Shown: positions 1 to 9,726 of the stretch, in pieces | How positions within the stretch are numbered: the first letter of the stretch is position 1 | Layout of the letters: every line of letters starts with the position of its first letter | Assembly (NCBI GenBank): GCA_963783105.1 | Contig: CAWAMI010000001.1 | Span: forward strand, 496,001 to 560,000 | From: JAVEDQ01 sp963783105 | GTDB lineage: Bacteria; Actinomycetota; Actinomycetes; Frankiales; Frankiaceae | Length of the DNA: 64,000 nt | Direction: 5' to 3' | Notes under the pieces: generated by a model | Told to the model about the DNA's origin: nothing | Databases searched by the model: none | Seen by the model: the letters and a program-made list of their open reading frames with translations, nothing else | Made by a program: the position numbers and the translations under genes

Positions 1-288
1 GGCGGACTCGGTCTTGGCGAGCATCACCGTGCGGTAGGACGTGCCGGCCAGGGCCTCGAGGTCCCGGGCGTGGTCGTCGGTGTCGGCGGGGTTGATCCGC
101 ACGACGGCGCGCTCCGGGTCCAGCGGGGTCCCCGCCAGGGCCTGCCGGGCGGCGGGCTTGGCCTCGGGGGCGACGCCGTCCTCGAGGTCGAGGATCACGA
201 CGTCGGCCGCGGCTGCCGCCTTCGCGTAGCGCTCCGGGCGGTCGGCCGGGCAGAACAGCAGCGCGGGGCCGGGCGGGGTCCAGGTCAC
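1..288 (-). CDS. citE: CitE-like CoA-ester lyase, N-terminal part (runs off the left edge)
   Basis: The visible 96 residues are the N-terminus of a HpcH/HpaI-CitE family TIM-barrel lyase, which cleaves a 3-hydroxyacyl-CoA into two smaller products with a metal ion. They contain the family signatures LFCPADRPERYAKAA and VILDLEDGV. The GTG start overlaps the TGA of the upstream MaoC gene as GTGA, so it is the last visible cistron of the leucine-type operon. The position matches M. tuberculosis Rv2498c, beside the maoC-fadE19-accA1-accD1 genes. The likely substrate is an HMG-CoA or malyl/citramalyl-CoA-like ester, but this cannot be decided from the fragment. The C-terminus lies outside the window. 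Confidence 0.85.
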   Translation of the reverse strand, partial: MTWTPPGPALLFCPADRPERYAKAAAAADVVILDLEDGVAPEAKPAARQALAGTPLDPERAVVRINPADTDDHARDLEALAGTSYRTVMLAKTESA

Positions 289-782
289 GGGGAGGGCTCC
301 GGCCGCAGGCGGACCAGCGTGGTCCGCACCGCCACGGCGACCACCTCGTCCCGCTGGTTGCGGGCGACGTGTTCCAGCTCCACGATGCCCTCGCCCGGGC
401 GGCTGGATGACTCGCGCTTGCTGCGAACGACCGTCTCGGCGTAGAGGGTGTCGCCGGCGACCACCGGCTTGGGGAACCGGACCTCGGAGAAGCCGAGGTT
501 GGCGACGATCGTGCCTTGGGTGAGCTGGGCGACGGAGAGCCCGACCAGCGTCGACAGCGTGAACATGCTGTTGACGAGCGGCTGACCGAAGGCGGTGCCC
601 GCGCTCCACGCGGCGTCGAGGTGCAGGGCCTGGGTGTTCATCGTCAGCGTGGTGAACAGGACGTTGTCGGCCTCCGTCACCGTCCGGCCGGGTCGGTGCA
701 GGTAGACCGCCCCCTCGTCGAACTCCTCGAACCACAGGCCGCGCTGCTCGACGGGCGTGCGCCCGTCCTCTCTCTCGGTCAC
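285..782 (-). CDS. MaoC-family (R)-hydratase/dehydratase
   Basis: A 165-residue single hot-dog-fold protein of the MaoC/NodN type, expected to hydrate an enoyl-CoA made by the dehydrogenase encoded just upstream. Typical features are the GRTVTEADNVLFTTLT stretch near residues 33-48 (family motif with D and N), AFGQPLVNSMFTLS, and the closing strand VVAGDTLYAETVV. The GTG start overlaps the TGA of the acyl-CoA dehydrogenase (GTGA), and its own TGA overlaps the citE GTG, so the three genes should be translationally coupled. The counterpart in the mycobacterial cluster is Rv2499c. Its exact substrate is inferred from context only. Confidence 0.88.
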   Translation of the reverse strand: MTEREDGRTPVEQRGLWFEEFDEGAVYLHRPGRTVTEADNVLFTTLTMNTQALHLDAAWSAGTAFGQPLVNSMFTLSTLVGLSVAQLTQGTIVANLGFSEVRFPKPVVAGDTLYAETVVRSKRESSSRPGEGIVELEHVARNQRDEVVAVAVRTTLVRLRPEPSP

Positions 783-1930
783 AGGCCGAGCTGCCGCGCG
801 ATCAGCATGAGCTGCACCTCGGTCGTCCCCTCGCCGATCTCCAGCACCTTGCTGTCCCGGTAGTGCCGGGCGACCGGGTACTCGTTCATGAACCCGTAGC
901 CGCCGTGCACCTGCGTCGCGTCGCGGGCGTTGTCCATCGCCGCCTCGCTGGAGATCATCTTCGCGATGGCCGCCTCCTTCTTGAACGGCAGCCCGGCGAG
1001 CATCTTCGCGGCCGCGTCGTAGTAGGCGGTGCGGGCGGCGTAGGTCCGGGCCTCCATCCGGGCGATCTTGAATGCGACCGCCTGGTTCTGGCCGATCGGG
1101 TGCCCGAATGCCTCGCGCTCCTTCGCGTACTTCACGCTCTCGTCGACGCAGCCCTGCGCGACGCCGACCGCCAGCGCGCTGATCGCGATCCGGCCCTCGT
1201 CGAGGATCTGCAGGAAGCCGGCGTAGCCGCGACCCCGCTCGCCGAGCAGGTTCTCCTCCGGCACCCGCACGTCGTCGAACGACAGCGGGTGGGTGTCGGA
1301 GGCGTTCCAGCCGACCTTGTTGTACGGCGGCTCGGCGGTGAACCCGTCGATCGGGACCGGCACCAGGATCGAGCTGATCTCCTTCTTGCCCGACCCCGTC
1401 GTCCCGGTCACCGCGGTGACGGTGACCAGCTTGGTGATGTCGGTGCCGGAGTTGGTGATGAACGCCTTGCTGCCGTTGATCACCCACTGCCCGTCCTCGA
1501 GCTTCGCGGTCGTCCGGGTGGCGCCGGCGTCGCTGCCGCCGCCCGCCTCGGTGAGGCCGAAGGCGCCGAGGATCTCGCCGGTGCACAGCTTCGGCAGCCA
1601 CTCGGTCTTCTGGGCCTCGTTGCCGAACCGGTAGACCGGCATCGCGCCGAGCGAGACGCCGGCCTCAAGCGTGATGGCCACGCTCTGGTCGACCCGCGCG
1701 AGCTCCTCGAGGGCGAGGCAGAGGGCGAAGTAGTCGCCGCCCATGCCGCCGTACTCCTCGGGGAACGGCAGGCCGAACAGGCCCATCTCGCCCATGCCGC
1801 GGACGACGTCGTACGGGAACGTCTTGGTCGCGTCGTGGTGCGCCGCGACGGGGGCGACCACCTCGCGGGCGAACTCCTCCACGGTCTTGCGGAGCTGCTC
1901 CTGCTCGGAGGTCAGGCGGGTGTCGAGCAT
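779..1930 (-). CDS. fadE: Acyl-CoA dehydrogenase (FadE19/isovaleryl-type)
   Basis: A complete 383-residue FAD-dependent acyl-CoA dehydrogenase that introduces the alpha-beta double bond in a short or branched acyl-CoA. The order is N-terminal helical domain (LTSEQEQLRKTVEEFA), FAD-binding loop LTEAGGGSDAGATRT, and C-terminal helical domain with VHGGYGFMNEYPVARHYRD. The candidate catalytic base is the Glu of GEGTTEV (residue 367), the MCAD-type position. The ATG starts inside the stop of the upstream biotin carboxylase gene (TGATG), and the stop overlaps maoC. The gene order matches fadE19 in the mycobacterial leucine cluster, so isovaleryl-CoA is the best-guess substrate. Confidence 0.93.
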   Translation of the reverse strand: MLDTRLTSEQEQLRKTVEEFAREVVAPVAAHHDATKTFPYDVVRGMGEMGLFGLPFPEEYGGMGGDYFALCLALEELARVDQSVAITLEAGVSLGAMPVYRFGNEAQKTEWLPKLCTGEILGAFGLTEAGGGSDAGATRTTAKLEDGQWVINGSKAFITNSGTDITKLVTVTAVTGTTGSGKKEISSILVPVPIDGFTAEPPYNKVGWNASDTHPLSFDDVRVPEENLLGERGRGYAGFLQILDEGRIAISALAVGVAQGCVDESVKYAKEREAFGHPIGQNQAVAFKIARMEARTYAARTAYYDAAAKMLAGLPFKKEAAIAKMISSEAAMDNARDATQVHGGYGFMNEYPVARHYRDSKVLEIGEGTTEVQLMLIARQLGL

Positions 1931-3922
1931 CAGCGCTCTCCTTCGGATTGCTCGGTCTCGCCCGGCGTGACCCGGGCCAGCACCTGGTCGACGGCCACCT
2001 GGTCGCCGGGGCGGACCAGCAGGTCCACCGTCCCGGCGAGCGGTGCCCGCAGCACGTGTTCCATCTTCATCGCCTCGAGGACGATCAGCGGGTCCCCGGC
2101 CGCGACCGACGCGCCGGGCTCGACCGGCCGGTCGACGACGGAGCCGGGCATCGGGCTGCGCACCTCGCCGTCGGCGGCGCCCGCGTCGGCCTTGGTCCGC
2201 AGCGGCGGGGCGTCGAGGACGTGCCAGGAGGCGCCGTCCAGCCCGATCCAGCCGTCGCGGATGTGGACGTGCCGGGTCACGCCGTCGAGGGTGAGCAGCA
2301 AGCCGCCGCCGTGGGGATCGACGGGCTCGGCGCTCGCGGCCAGGACGCGGTCCCCGACGTGCACCTCCGCGGCGTCGAGCCCTCCCGTGACGGTCAGGGT
2401 GAGCCGGGCGCCGTCCGGGTCGAGCACGTCGAAGCGCACCGGCGCCCTGCCGGACAGCCGCCATCCGACGAGGCTCGTCCAGGGGTCGTCGCCGTTCGAA
2501 TCGGACGTGAGGGCCGCGAGCTTCGCCAGCGCGTACGCCGCGTAGGCGAGGTCGGGGATGCCGCCCGGCGCCAGGGTCTCGAGCTCGCGATCGATCAGGC
2601 CGGTGTCGAGGTTGCCGGCCCGGACGTCCTCGTGCGTGGTCAGCGCCCGGAGGAACGCGACGTTGGTCGCGAAGCCCAGCACCGTCGTCTCGCGCAGGGC
2701 CGTGTCGAGCCGGCCGAGGGCCGTCGCGCGGTCCGGTGCCCAGGCGATGACCTTGGCGAGCATCGGGTCGTAAACCGTGGCGACGTCGCTGCCCTCGAGC
2801 AGGGACGAGTCGACGCGGACGCCGTCCCCGACGGGCTCGCGCACGAGCAGCGCCTGGCCGCCGGTCGGCAGGAAGCCGCGCGCGGGGTCCTCGGCGTAGA
2901 CGCGGGCCTCGACGGCGTGCCCGTCGCAGCCGGACGTCCTCCTGGCGCAGCGGCAGCGGCTCGCCCGCCGCGACGCGGACCTGCAGCTCGACGAGGTCGA
3001 GCCCGGTGACCAGCTCGGTGACGGGGTGCTCGACCTGCAGCCGCGTGTTCATCTCGAGGAAGAAGAACTCGTCCGGCTGCTCGTCGGAGACGAGGAACTC
3101 GACCGTGCCGGCGCCGACGTAGCCGACCGCGCGGGCGGTCTCGACCGCGGCCGCGCCGATCCGCGCCCGGGTCTCGGCGTCGAGCAGCGCCGAGGGCGCC
3201 TCCTCGATCACCTTCTGGTGTCGGCGCTGCAGGCTGCACTCCCGCTCACCGAGGTGAATCGTCGCGCCGGACCGGTCGGCCATCACCTGGACCTCGATGT
3301 GGCGGGGGCGGGCGACGAAGCGCTCGAGGAACAGGGTGTCGTCGCCGAACGACGACGCCGCCTCACGCCGGGCGGACCGCAGCGCATCCGGGAGTTCGGC
3401 CGGGGCGTCGACCCGCCGCATGCCCTTGCCGCCGCCGCCGGCGGACGGCTTGACCAGGACCGGGTAGCCGACCTCCTCGGCCGCGGCGATCAGGTCCTCG
3501 TCGGTCATGCCCGGCTCGCTCGCCCCGGGGACGACGGGCACGCCCGCCGCGACCACCGTGGCCTTGGCCCGGATCTTGTCGCCCATCACCTCGACGGCCT
3601 TGGCGGGCGGGCCGATAAAGACGAGCCCCGCGTCGGCGCAGGCGGCGGCGAAGCCGGCGTTCTCGGACAGGAAGCCGTAGCCGGGGTGGACGGCCTCGGC
3701 TCCGGTGGTCCGGGCCGCGTCGAGGATGCGGTCGATCGCCAGGTAGCTCTCGCGCGGCGCGGCCGGGCCGAGGCGGACGGCGACGTCGGCGTCCCGGACG
3801 TGCCGGGCTCCGGCGTCCGCGTCGGAGTAGACCGCGACCGAGCGGATGCCCATGCGGCGCAGGGTGCGGATCACCCGGACGGCGATCTCGCCCCGGTTGG
3901 CGACGAGGACGGTGGAGAACAC
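1930..3922 (-). CDS. accA1: Acyl-CoA carboxylase alpha subunit (biotin carboxylase + BCCP), frame broken by one extra base
   Basis: It carboxylates biotin with ATP and bicarbonate and carries the carboxybiotin to the beta subunit, probably for 3-methylcrotonyl-CoA. The GTG start at 3922 gives VLVANRGEIAVRVIRTL, the Gly loop GGGGKGMR, and EMNTRLQVEHPVTELVTG. The carboxyl end, in another frame, has the biotin site EAMKM (Lys about 619 after correction). The frame slips near 2924, where an extra base turns the conserved LRGHAVEARVYAEDP into nonsense. Removing it gives a normal 663-residue protein ending at 1930. Without repair the 5' frame runs on, out of phase, into the acyl-CoA dehydrogenase. 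The next gene starts in the TGATG overlap. Sequencing error and real inactivation cannot be told apart here. Confidence 0.88.
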
Positions 3923-3928
3923 GCGCGC

Positions 3929-5540
3929 CTACATCCGGAAGACGCCGTAGGAGACCGGCTCCAGCGGCGCGTTGGCGGCGGCGGACAGGGCGAGGCCGAG
4001 GACGGCGCGGGTGTCCCGTGGGTCGATGACACCGTCGTCCCAGAGGCGGGCGGTCGAGTAGTACGGGTTGCCCTGGTCCTCGTACTGGGCGCGGATCGGG
4101 GCCTTGAACTGCTCCTCCGCCTCGGCGCTCCATTCCTGACCTCGGGCCTCGGCCTGGTCCCGGCGGACGGTGGCGAGCACGTTGGCCGCCTGGTCGCCGC
4201 CCATGACGGAGATGCGGGCGTTCGGCCACATCCAGAGGAAGCGGGGCGAGTAGGCGCGGCCGCACATCGAGTAGTTGCCTGCGCCGAACGAGCCGCCGAT
4301 CACCACGGTGAACTTCGGGACCCGCGCGCAGGCGACGGCGGTGACCATCTTCGCGCCGTGCTTGGCGATGCCGCCCGCCTCGTACTGCCGGCCGACCATG
4401 AAGCCGGTGATGTTCTGCAGGAAGACCAGCGGGATGCTGCGGGAATCGCAGAGCTCGATGAAGTGGGCACCCTTCAGCGCGGACTCGCCGAACAGCACGC
4501 CGTTGTTCGCGATGATGCCGACCGGGTGTCCGTGCAGATGGGCGGTGCCGGTGACCAGCGTCGTCCCGTACTCCGCCTTGAACTCCGCGAAGCGGCTGCC
4601 GTCGACGAGCCGGGCGATCACCTCGCGGACGTCGTAGGAGGCGCGGGAGTCGGACGGGACGACGCCGAGCAGCTCGCCGGGGTCGACGGCCGGGCGGCTC
4701 GGGCGTGCGGGTCTCCCACGGGCGCGGGGCGCGCGGGCCGAGGTTCGCGACGATCTGGCGGACGATGCGCAGCGCGTGGGCGTCGTCGTCGGCGAGGTGG
4801 TCGGTGACGCCGCTGGTGCGGCTGTGCAGCAGGCCGCCGCCGAGGTCCTCGGCGCTGACGACCTCACCGGTCGCGGCCTTCACCAGCGGCGGGCCGCCGA
4901 GGAAGATCGTCCCCTGGTTGCGGACGATCACCGCCTCGTCCGCCATCGCGGGCACGTAGGCGCCGCCGGCGGTGCAGGAGCCGAGCACCGCGGCGATCTG
5001 CGGGATGCCGCGGGCGCTCATCGTCGCCTGGTTGAAGAAGATGCGGCCGAAGTGCTCGCGGTCGGGGAAGACCTCGTCCTGCTTCGGCAGGAACGCGCCG
5101 CCGCTGTCGACGAGGTAGATGCACGGGAGGCGGTTGTGCAGCGCCACCTCCTGCGCCCGGAGATGCTTCTTGACCGTGACCGGGTAGTACGTGCCGCCCT
5201 TGACCGTGGCGTCGTTGCAGACGATCACACACTCGCGGCCGGAGACGCGGCCGACGCCGGTCAGGATGCCGGCCCCGGGCGCCTCGTCGTCGTACAGGCC
5301 GGTGGCGGCGAGCGGGCTGAGCTCCAGGAACGGGCTGCCGGGGTCGAGCAGCAGATCGACGCGGTCGCGGGGGAGCAGCTTGCCGCGGTCGACGTGTCGT
5401 TCCCGTGCGGTCTCGGAACCTCCGCGTGCGGTCACCGTGAGGCGATCGCGCAGCTCGTCCGCGAGCGCGGTGTGGTGGGCGACGTTGCGTTCGAACGACT
5501 CCGCCGAGGGGTCGGCGGCGGTGCCGAGCAGCTCGTCCAC
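3929..5540 (-). CDS. accD1: Acyl-CoA carboxylase beta subunit (carboxyltransferase), frame broken by one extra base
   Basis: It transfers the carboxyl group from carboxybiotin to an acyl-CoA. The sequence has the hallmarks of the methylcrotonyl-CoA carboxylase beta family: GGTYYPVTVKKHLRAQEVA, GSCTAGGAYVPAMADE, LVFLQNITGFMVG, GGSFGAGNYSMCGRAYSP and FLWMWPNARISVMGG. The GTG start at 5540 gives MDELLGTAADPSAESF. The frame breaks near 4691, in a GC-rich spot where PEPPAVDPGELLGV becomes PEPPGRRP. Removing one base restores a 536-residue protein, the normal length. It lies 6 nt upstream of the biotin carboxylase gene. The divergent TetR gene and a palindrome at 5557-5572 suggest local repression. 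Confidence 0.88.
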
Positions 5541-5556
5541 GCCACCCGCTCCCTCA

Positions 5557-5572
5557 GTTAAGACTCATTAAC
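5557..5572. promoter_or_regulatory. Candidate TetR operator (GTTAA-N6-TTAAC palindrome)
   Basis: GTTAAGACTCATTAAC has perfect 5-bp arms around a 6-nt centre. It is AT-rich within very GC-rich DNA and sits midway between the divergent carboxyltransferase (start 5540) and TetR (start 5653) genes. That is the usual place for an autoregulating TetR operator controlling both directions. Protein binding is inference. Confidence 0.55.
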
Positions 5573-5652
5573 CGAACGGGGGTACGTTAGCCCGCACCGT
5601 GGCCCCGGTCCAGTGCACCGAGGGCTCGGTGTGGGATCGACGGGAGGTGCCC

Positions 5653-6322
5653 GTGCCCGAGGGCCTGCGCAGCCGGCAGAAGGCCGACCGGCGGAAGCGG
5701 CTGCTCGACGCCGCGGCGCGGCTGTTCGCCGAGCGGGGCTTCCACGGCGTCTCGATCGAGGACCTCGGCGCCGCCGCCGACATCAGCGGTCCGGCGGTCT
5801 ACCGGCACTTCCCGAACAAGGACGCCGTGCTCTCGGCGCTGCTCGTCGGGGTCAGCGAGCGGCTGCTCGAGGGTGGGCGGGCCGAGGTGGCGACGGCCGG
5901 CGACGACGCCGAGGCGCTGCGGCGGCTGGTGGCGTTCCACACCGAGTTCGCGCTCACCGAGCCGGAACTGATCTCGGTGCAGGGCCGGGACCTGTCGAAC
6001 CTGTCGCCCGAGGTCGCCCGCCGGGTGCGTCGGCTGCAGCGGGAGTACCTCGAGGTGTGGGTCGGTGTGCTGACCCGGCTCACTCCCGGTCTCTCGCTCG
6101 ACGAGGCGCGGACCCGCGCGCACGCCGTCTTCGGCCTGCTCAACTCGACGCCGCACGTGGGAGCGGACGTCGGGTTCGACGCCGGGCCCGGCTTCACGTC
6201 CGACTCCGAGCCCGGCTCCGAGCCCGGCGTCCGAGCCCGGCTCCGAGCGGGTGCGACGGCTGCTCGAGCAGATGGCCCTCGCGAGCCTGCGATCGGCGGA
6301 ACGGCCGGTGCCCCGGTCGTGA
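5653..6322 (+). CDS. TetR-family regulator of the acyl-CoA degradation cluster, C-terminal frame broken
   Basis: The N-terminal TetR helix-turn-helix is clear: RRKRLLDAAARLFAERGFHGVSIEDLGAAADISGPAVYRHFPNKDAVL, given here as overlapping parts ARLFAERGFHGVSIEDLG and GPAVYRHFPNKDAVLSALL. The GTG at 5653 is preferred because GGGAGG lies 5 nt before it. Near 6229, inside a 12-bp tandem repeat rich in GGCTCCGAGCCC, one extra G shifts the frame away from the expected end RRLLEQMALASLRSAERP, which is open in the next frame and stops at 6322. Corrected length is 222 residues. By position and divergence it matches Rv2506, the regulator of branched-chain catabolism in mycobacteria. Confidence 0.82.
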
Positions 6323-6343
6323 GCGCCGACGCAGGCGGGACGG

Positions 6344-7483
6344 TCAGGCGGGAACGGCCCCGCGCCGGAGTTGCCAGGCACGGAGGTTGCCACCGGCGAC
6401 GGCGGCGATCGCGGCCGACGCGAGCACGGTGAGCAGTGCCGGAACCGCCTCGCGGGAGAGGATGCCGAACAGGGCGGTACCGGAACCGGCCGACGTCTTG
6501 GCGGCGGCGAGCACCGGAGCCTGGATCTTCGGCAGCTGAGCGGCCGCCATGTCGCGCTCCGCGACGGCGAGGTTCGGAGTCGGAACGGCCGACATGCCCG
6601 ACAGCGCGTGTCCGCCCGAGAGGGTCTTCGCTGCTCCGGCGGCAGCCGCTCCGACGACGCCGGAACCTCCCTGCCCGGTGGAGCCCTCGGCCGCGCTCGT
6701 CCCCGGGACGCCCGCGGCCCCGGCGCCACCGGCACCGGCGGTCGAGCCCGAGGCGCCGCTCGCCCCCGCGCCACCGCCGCTGCCACCGCCGGATCCGCCT
6801 GAGCCGGTACCGCCGCTGGGGGCGGAACTCCAGGACCCCGTGCCACCGCTGCCGCCGCCCGATCCGGAGCCGCCGCTGGAGCCGGAGCCGCCGCCCGAGC
6901 CGCTGCCGGAGCCGCTGCCGGAGCCGCCCGACAAGCCCGATCCCGAGCCGGCGCTGCCGACGGTGGTGCCGGTGTGGGTGACGGTGGTTCCGACCGTCCC
7001 GGTCGTCCGCGTGACCGTGCGGCCGACGGTCGACGTCGTCTTCTTGGTGACGTGCCCGGCAGTCCCGCCGAGTGCGCCGCCGACCTTGCTGCCGACGGAG
7101 CTCACGGCTCCTCCGGCGGTTCCGCCGGCCGAGCCGACGGTGGTTCCGACGGAACCGACCGTCGAGCCGACGGTGCCGGTGAGCCCGCCGACGGTGCCGG
7201 AGACCGAGGGGGTGCGAAGCGATTTGCTCGAGGAGGTGGGGGCGCTGACCTTGGGCAGTGATGTCGTCTTCGGAAGCGCCGAGGTGACCGACGACGTGGC
7301 CGAAGAGGTGGCCGACGAGACGCCGGAGGTCGAGGGCAGCAGGGCGGCGGATGCCGGTCCTGCCGCGACGACCCCGCCGAGTGCCAGGGTGAGTGTGGCG
7401 CCGCCGATCAGACCGCTGCGGCGAGCGAGGTGGCCGACGTGGGTCCTTGATGAGCGCGCTGAGGACGGACGTGTGGACGTCAC
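6344..7483 (-). CDS. Secreted/membrane-anchored Ser-Gly-Thr-rich surface protein
   Basis: About 379 residues from the GTG at 7483. That start puts a short basic leader (HLARRSGL) before a hydrophobic signal segment, IGGATLTLALGGVVAAGPASA, with an AxA cleavage site. The middle is low complexity: Thr/Val/Gly repeats (GTVGSTVGSVGTTVGSAGG) then Gly-Ser-rich linkers. The end has a conserved-looking block, SGTALFGILSREAVPALLTV, followed by a hydrophobic stretch and a basic tail (AWQLRRGAVPA) like a membrane anchor. I do not recognise a family. A truncated second copy of the C-terminal block lies at 9487-9726. A longer start at 7615 is possible but would bury the signal peptide. Confidence 0.6.
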   Translation of the reverse strand: MTSTRPSSARSSRTHVGHLARRSGLIGGATLTLALGGVVAAGPASAALLPSTSGVSSATSSATSSVTSALPKTTSLPKVSAPTSSSKSLRTPSVSGTVGGLTGTVGSTVGSVGTTVGSAGGTAGGAVSSVGSKVGGALGGTAGHVTKKTTSTVGRTVTRTTGTVGTTVTHTGTTVGSAGSGSGLSGGSGSGSGSGSGGGSGSSGGSGSGGGSGGTGSWSSAPSGGTGSGGSGGGSGGGAGASGASGSTAGAGGAGAAGVPGTSAAEGSTGQGGSGVVGAAAAGAAKTLSGGHALSGMSAVPTPNLAVAERDMAAAQLPKIQAPVLAAAKTSAGSGTALFGILSREAVPALLTVLASAAIAAVAGGNLRAWQLRRGAVPA

Positions 7484-7651
7484 TGGGGAACAACTCCCGG
7501 GTGCTGGGGTACCACGGATGTCTCGCTGTTGACGGCGCTGGGGCGCACCGTCCGCCGAATGGCGGTTTTGGTTGTGTATGTCCGATCCTAGGCCGGTCCT
7601 AACAAGCGTTCGCAACCCGGGGTCAGGGCGATCTGTCCCCGCGGTAGGCCC

Positions 7652-9286
7652 TCAGAACGGGCATTCGTCGGTGGAGGGCGTGAGCCAGGGGTCGGGTTCG
7701 CGGACGGCGGTGGGCCGATCGGCGGGCCCGGCTGTGGGGCGGGTGGAGCCGTCCGGGCTCGTGGTTGGCTCGCCCGGAGGTGGATCAGGGTCGGTCCAGT
7801 CGATCTCTTCGATGATCTCGGCGAGTTGTTGGTAGGTGTTGCCGCTGGGGGAGGTCCAGACGGCGCCGCCGCCGGGCCGGGGCTGGTAGGCCCAGCCGGT
7901 GTGGTGTTTGAGGTTGTGATGTCGTCGGCAGAGCGTGGTGAGGTTGTCCTCGGTGGTGGAGCCGCCTTCGGTGTGGAAGGCGCGCCAGTGGTCGAGGTCG
8001 CACTGGACGGCGGGGCGGTTGCAGTTCGGGAAGCGGCAGGTGCGGTCGCGGGCCCGGACGTACCGGTCGAGCGCGGCGGTGGGCCGGTAGGTGGCGGAGC
8101 CGACGTCCAGTAGCCGGCCGGTCTCGGGTTCGACGAGCCAGCGGCGCCACTCGCCGTCCGCGGCGAGTTCGCGGGCGGTGTCGGCGTCGACCAGGCCCCA
8201 GCCGTCGATCTCACCGGGCTCCGGGGACAGGTTGAGCAGGGTGGCCATCGAGACGGTGACGTTGATCGGGACCCGCGGCGGACCGGACCGGCCGCAGGAG
8301 CCACACCTCCCCGACCCGCCCGCCGAGCCCCCTGACCCCGCCGACCCCGTCGGCTGCGCCAGTTGCGAGGTCGTAGCCGGCCCATCCGCGCCGTCCGCGC
8401 CGTCCGTGCCGTCCGCGCCGTCTCCGTGCCGTCCGTGCCCGCCGCAGCTTCCGCGGCGCCCGCCGTCGCCGTGCCGCCGGTCGGGGGGTCGGCGGAACCT
8501 GGTTCGGGAGCCGGGTCGGCGTGCGGGTCGGGTAGGCCGAGCCGGGTGCGCGCCCAGCCGGCGAGGACGTCGAACCGGCGCGTCGCAATGGCCCGGCAAT
8601 CCCCGGGCGGACGCTGCTTGGCGTCGAGATCGATCGCGGCGGCGAGCAGCGCGACCGCCGAGGTGGGTCCCTCGGCGTGCATGCTCGCCTCCCCGGAGCC
8701 GAAGGCGTTCTTGGAGAACCGCAGCGAGCGTTCCAGCCGCCGCTGCTCGGCCTTCTTCCGCGCCGCCGCCGGATCGAGCCGCAGCACCGCCCGACGCAGC
8801 CGACGGGACAGATTGGCCGTGCCGCGCGGCAGGACCTGCCGCTCCAGCCGGGCGATCTTGCCCGGATCGAAGTCCAGCTGCTCGGCCGCGCCGACCATCG
8901 ACCGGGCCTCGTACCAGCCGAAATCCCCGTCCCGCATCGCCCCCAGCGTGCCGGGCAGATGCGCCACCAGCCGACGCGTCGTCTCGACCCGGCCCAGCTG
9001 GAAGTCCCGGCTCCCGCCCAGCAGCAGCGCGACCTCCTCGGCCGCCTCGTCCAGATCCTCCGTGTCGTTCACCGGATCAGGCAACGGCTCCGAGCCCGCC
9101 GCCACCACCACCGCCTCGGCCTGCACGGCCTGCAGCAGCCGCACCGCCCGCTCGCAGCCCGCCACCACCGCCAGCGCATCCGCCCGGCCCAGACGTGGAC
9201 AGATCGACACCCAGCAGCATCCGGACCGTCTCCTCCGACGGCCGGCCCGCCTGCACCTTCTCCCTGTCGAACACATGTTCGAATAT
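7652..9286 (-). pseudogene. 13E12-type DUF222/HNH endonuclease gene with two frame breaks
   Basis: The C-terminus carries the HNH signature CDLDHWRAFHTEGGSTTEDN and LTTLCRRHHNLKHHTGW. The central part is DUF222 (YEARSMVGAAEQLDFDP, RRLRRAVLRLDPAAARKKAEQ). The N-terminus FDREKVQAGRPSEETVRMLL is in the same phase as the C-terminus, but the middle reads in another. One extra base near 9193 moves the frame between LLGVDLST and GRADALAVVAGC. A second change of +2 or -1 in the 9-bp tandem repeats around 8420 moves it back. The net shift is zero, but the middle is out of frame. The family is multicopy in actinobacteria. The start is not firm: GTG at 9274, or an ATA codon at 9286 where relatives have ATG. 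Confidence 0.8.
9267..9282. promoter_or_regulatory. LexA (SOS) box
   Basis: TCGAACACATGTTCGA is a perfect match to the actinobacterial SOS box TCGAAC-N4-GTTCGA. It overlaps the start of the DUF222/HNH gene. SOS boxes at the 5' ends of 13E12-family genes are known from M. tuberculosis, so damage-inducible expression is likely for this locus or was ancestrally. Confidence 0.85.
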
Positions 9287-9486
9287 CGCACGAGGCCGTA
9301 CGACAAAAACGGGTCTGGAGAACAGCGGCAGCGGAAGAAATTCCGAGGAGACATCTGGCTGGCGAGCGGCCTCGAGCTGCGGGGAGAGGCCCCCAGAAAA
9401 CGAGGAGCGGCCTCGGCACAAGCAACCGTGCCGCACGCCTGGCGCCGACCGACCGGGGGCGAGCGCGGGTAGGCCTCAGAACGGTC

Positions 9487-9726
9487 TCAGGCGGTGGCGA
9501 GCGCGGCGAGCACCGCGGGAACGGCATCGCCCGGCACGACGCCGAACAACGCGGTACCGGAGCCGGCGGCCGTCTCGGACGCGGCGAGCGCAGGCGGCTT
9601 GATCCCGGCCAGGAGCGGGCCAGGCGTCGTCGCCTCGACGCGTTGTGCGCTGAGCCGGCGCTCCGCCGCCGCCAGTTCGGGGACGGGAACCGGGGTCAAC
9701 GCGGACAGCCCGCTCCCGAACACCAT
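9487..9726 (-). pseudogene. Truncated paralogue of the surface protein at 6344-7483 (C-terminal block)
   Basis: The 79 codons from the ATG at 9726 parallel the end of the surface protein. SGLSALTPVPVPELAAAERR aligns with SGMSAVPTPNLAVAERDMAA, and SGTALFGVVPGDAVPAVLAA with SGTALFGILSREAVPALLTV. There is no signal peptide or Ser/Gly region upstream, and the frame stops before the membrane anchor seen in the full copy. It is best read as a duplication remnant. The two copies are in the same orientation and enclose the DUF222/HNH gene. Confidence 0.55.

Noticed and set aside
2900..2960. Programmed frameshift in the biotin carboxylase
   Set aside because: There is no slippery heptamer or stimulatory structure that I can see, and this enzyme family is not known to use one. 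A plain extra base explains it.
779..3922. One 1047-codon frame joining biotin carboxylase and acyl-CoA dehydrogenase
   Set aside because: The join is an artefact of the +1 break near 2924. The middle third is out-of-frame Arg/Pro-rich sequence, and the true biotin-binding end lies in another frame up to 1930.
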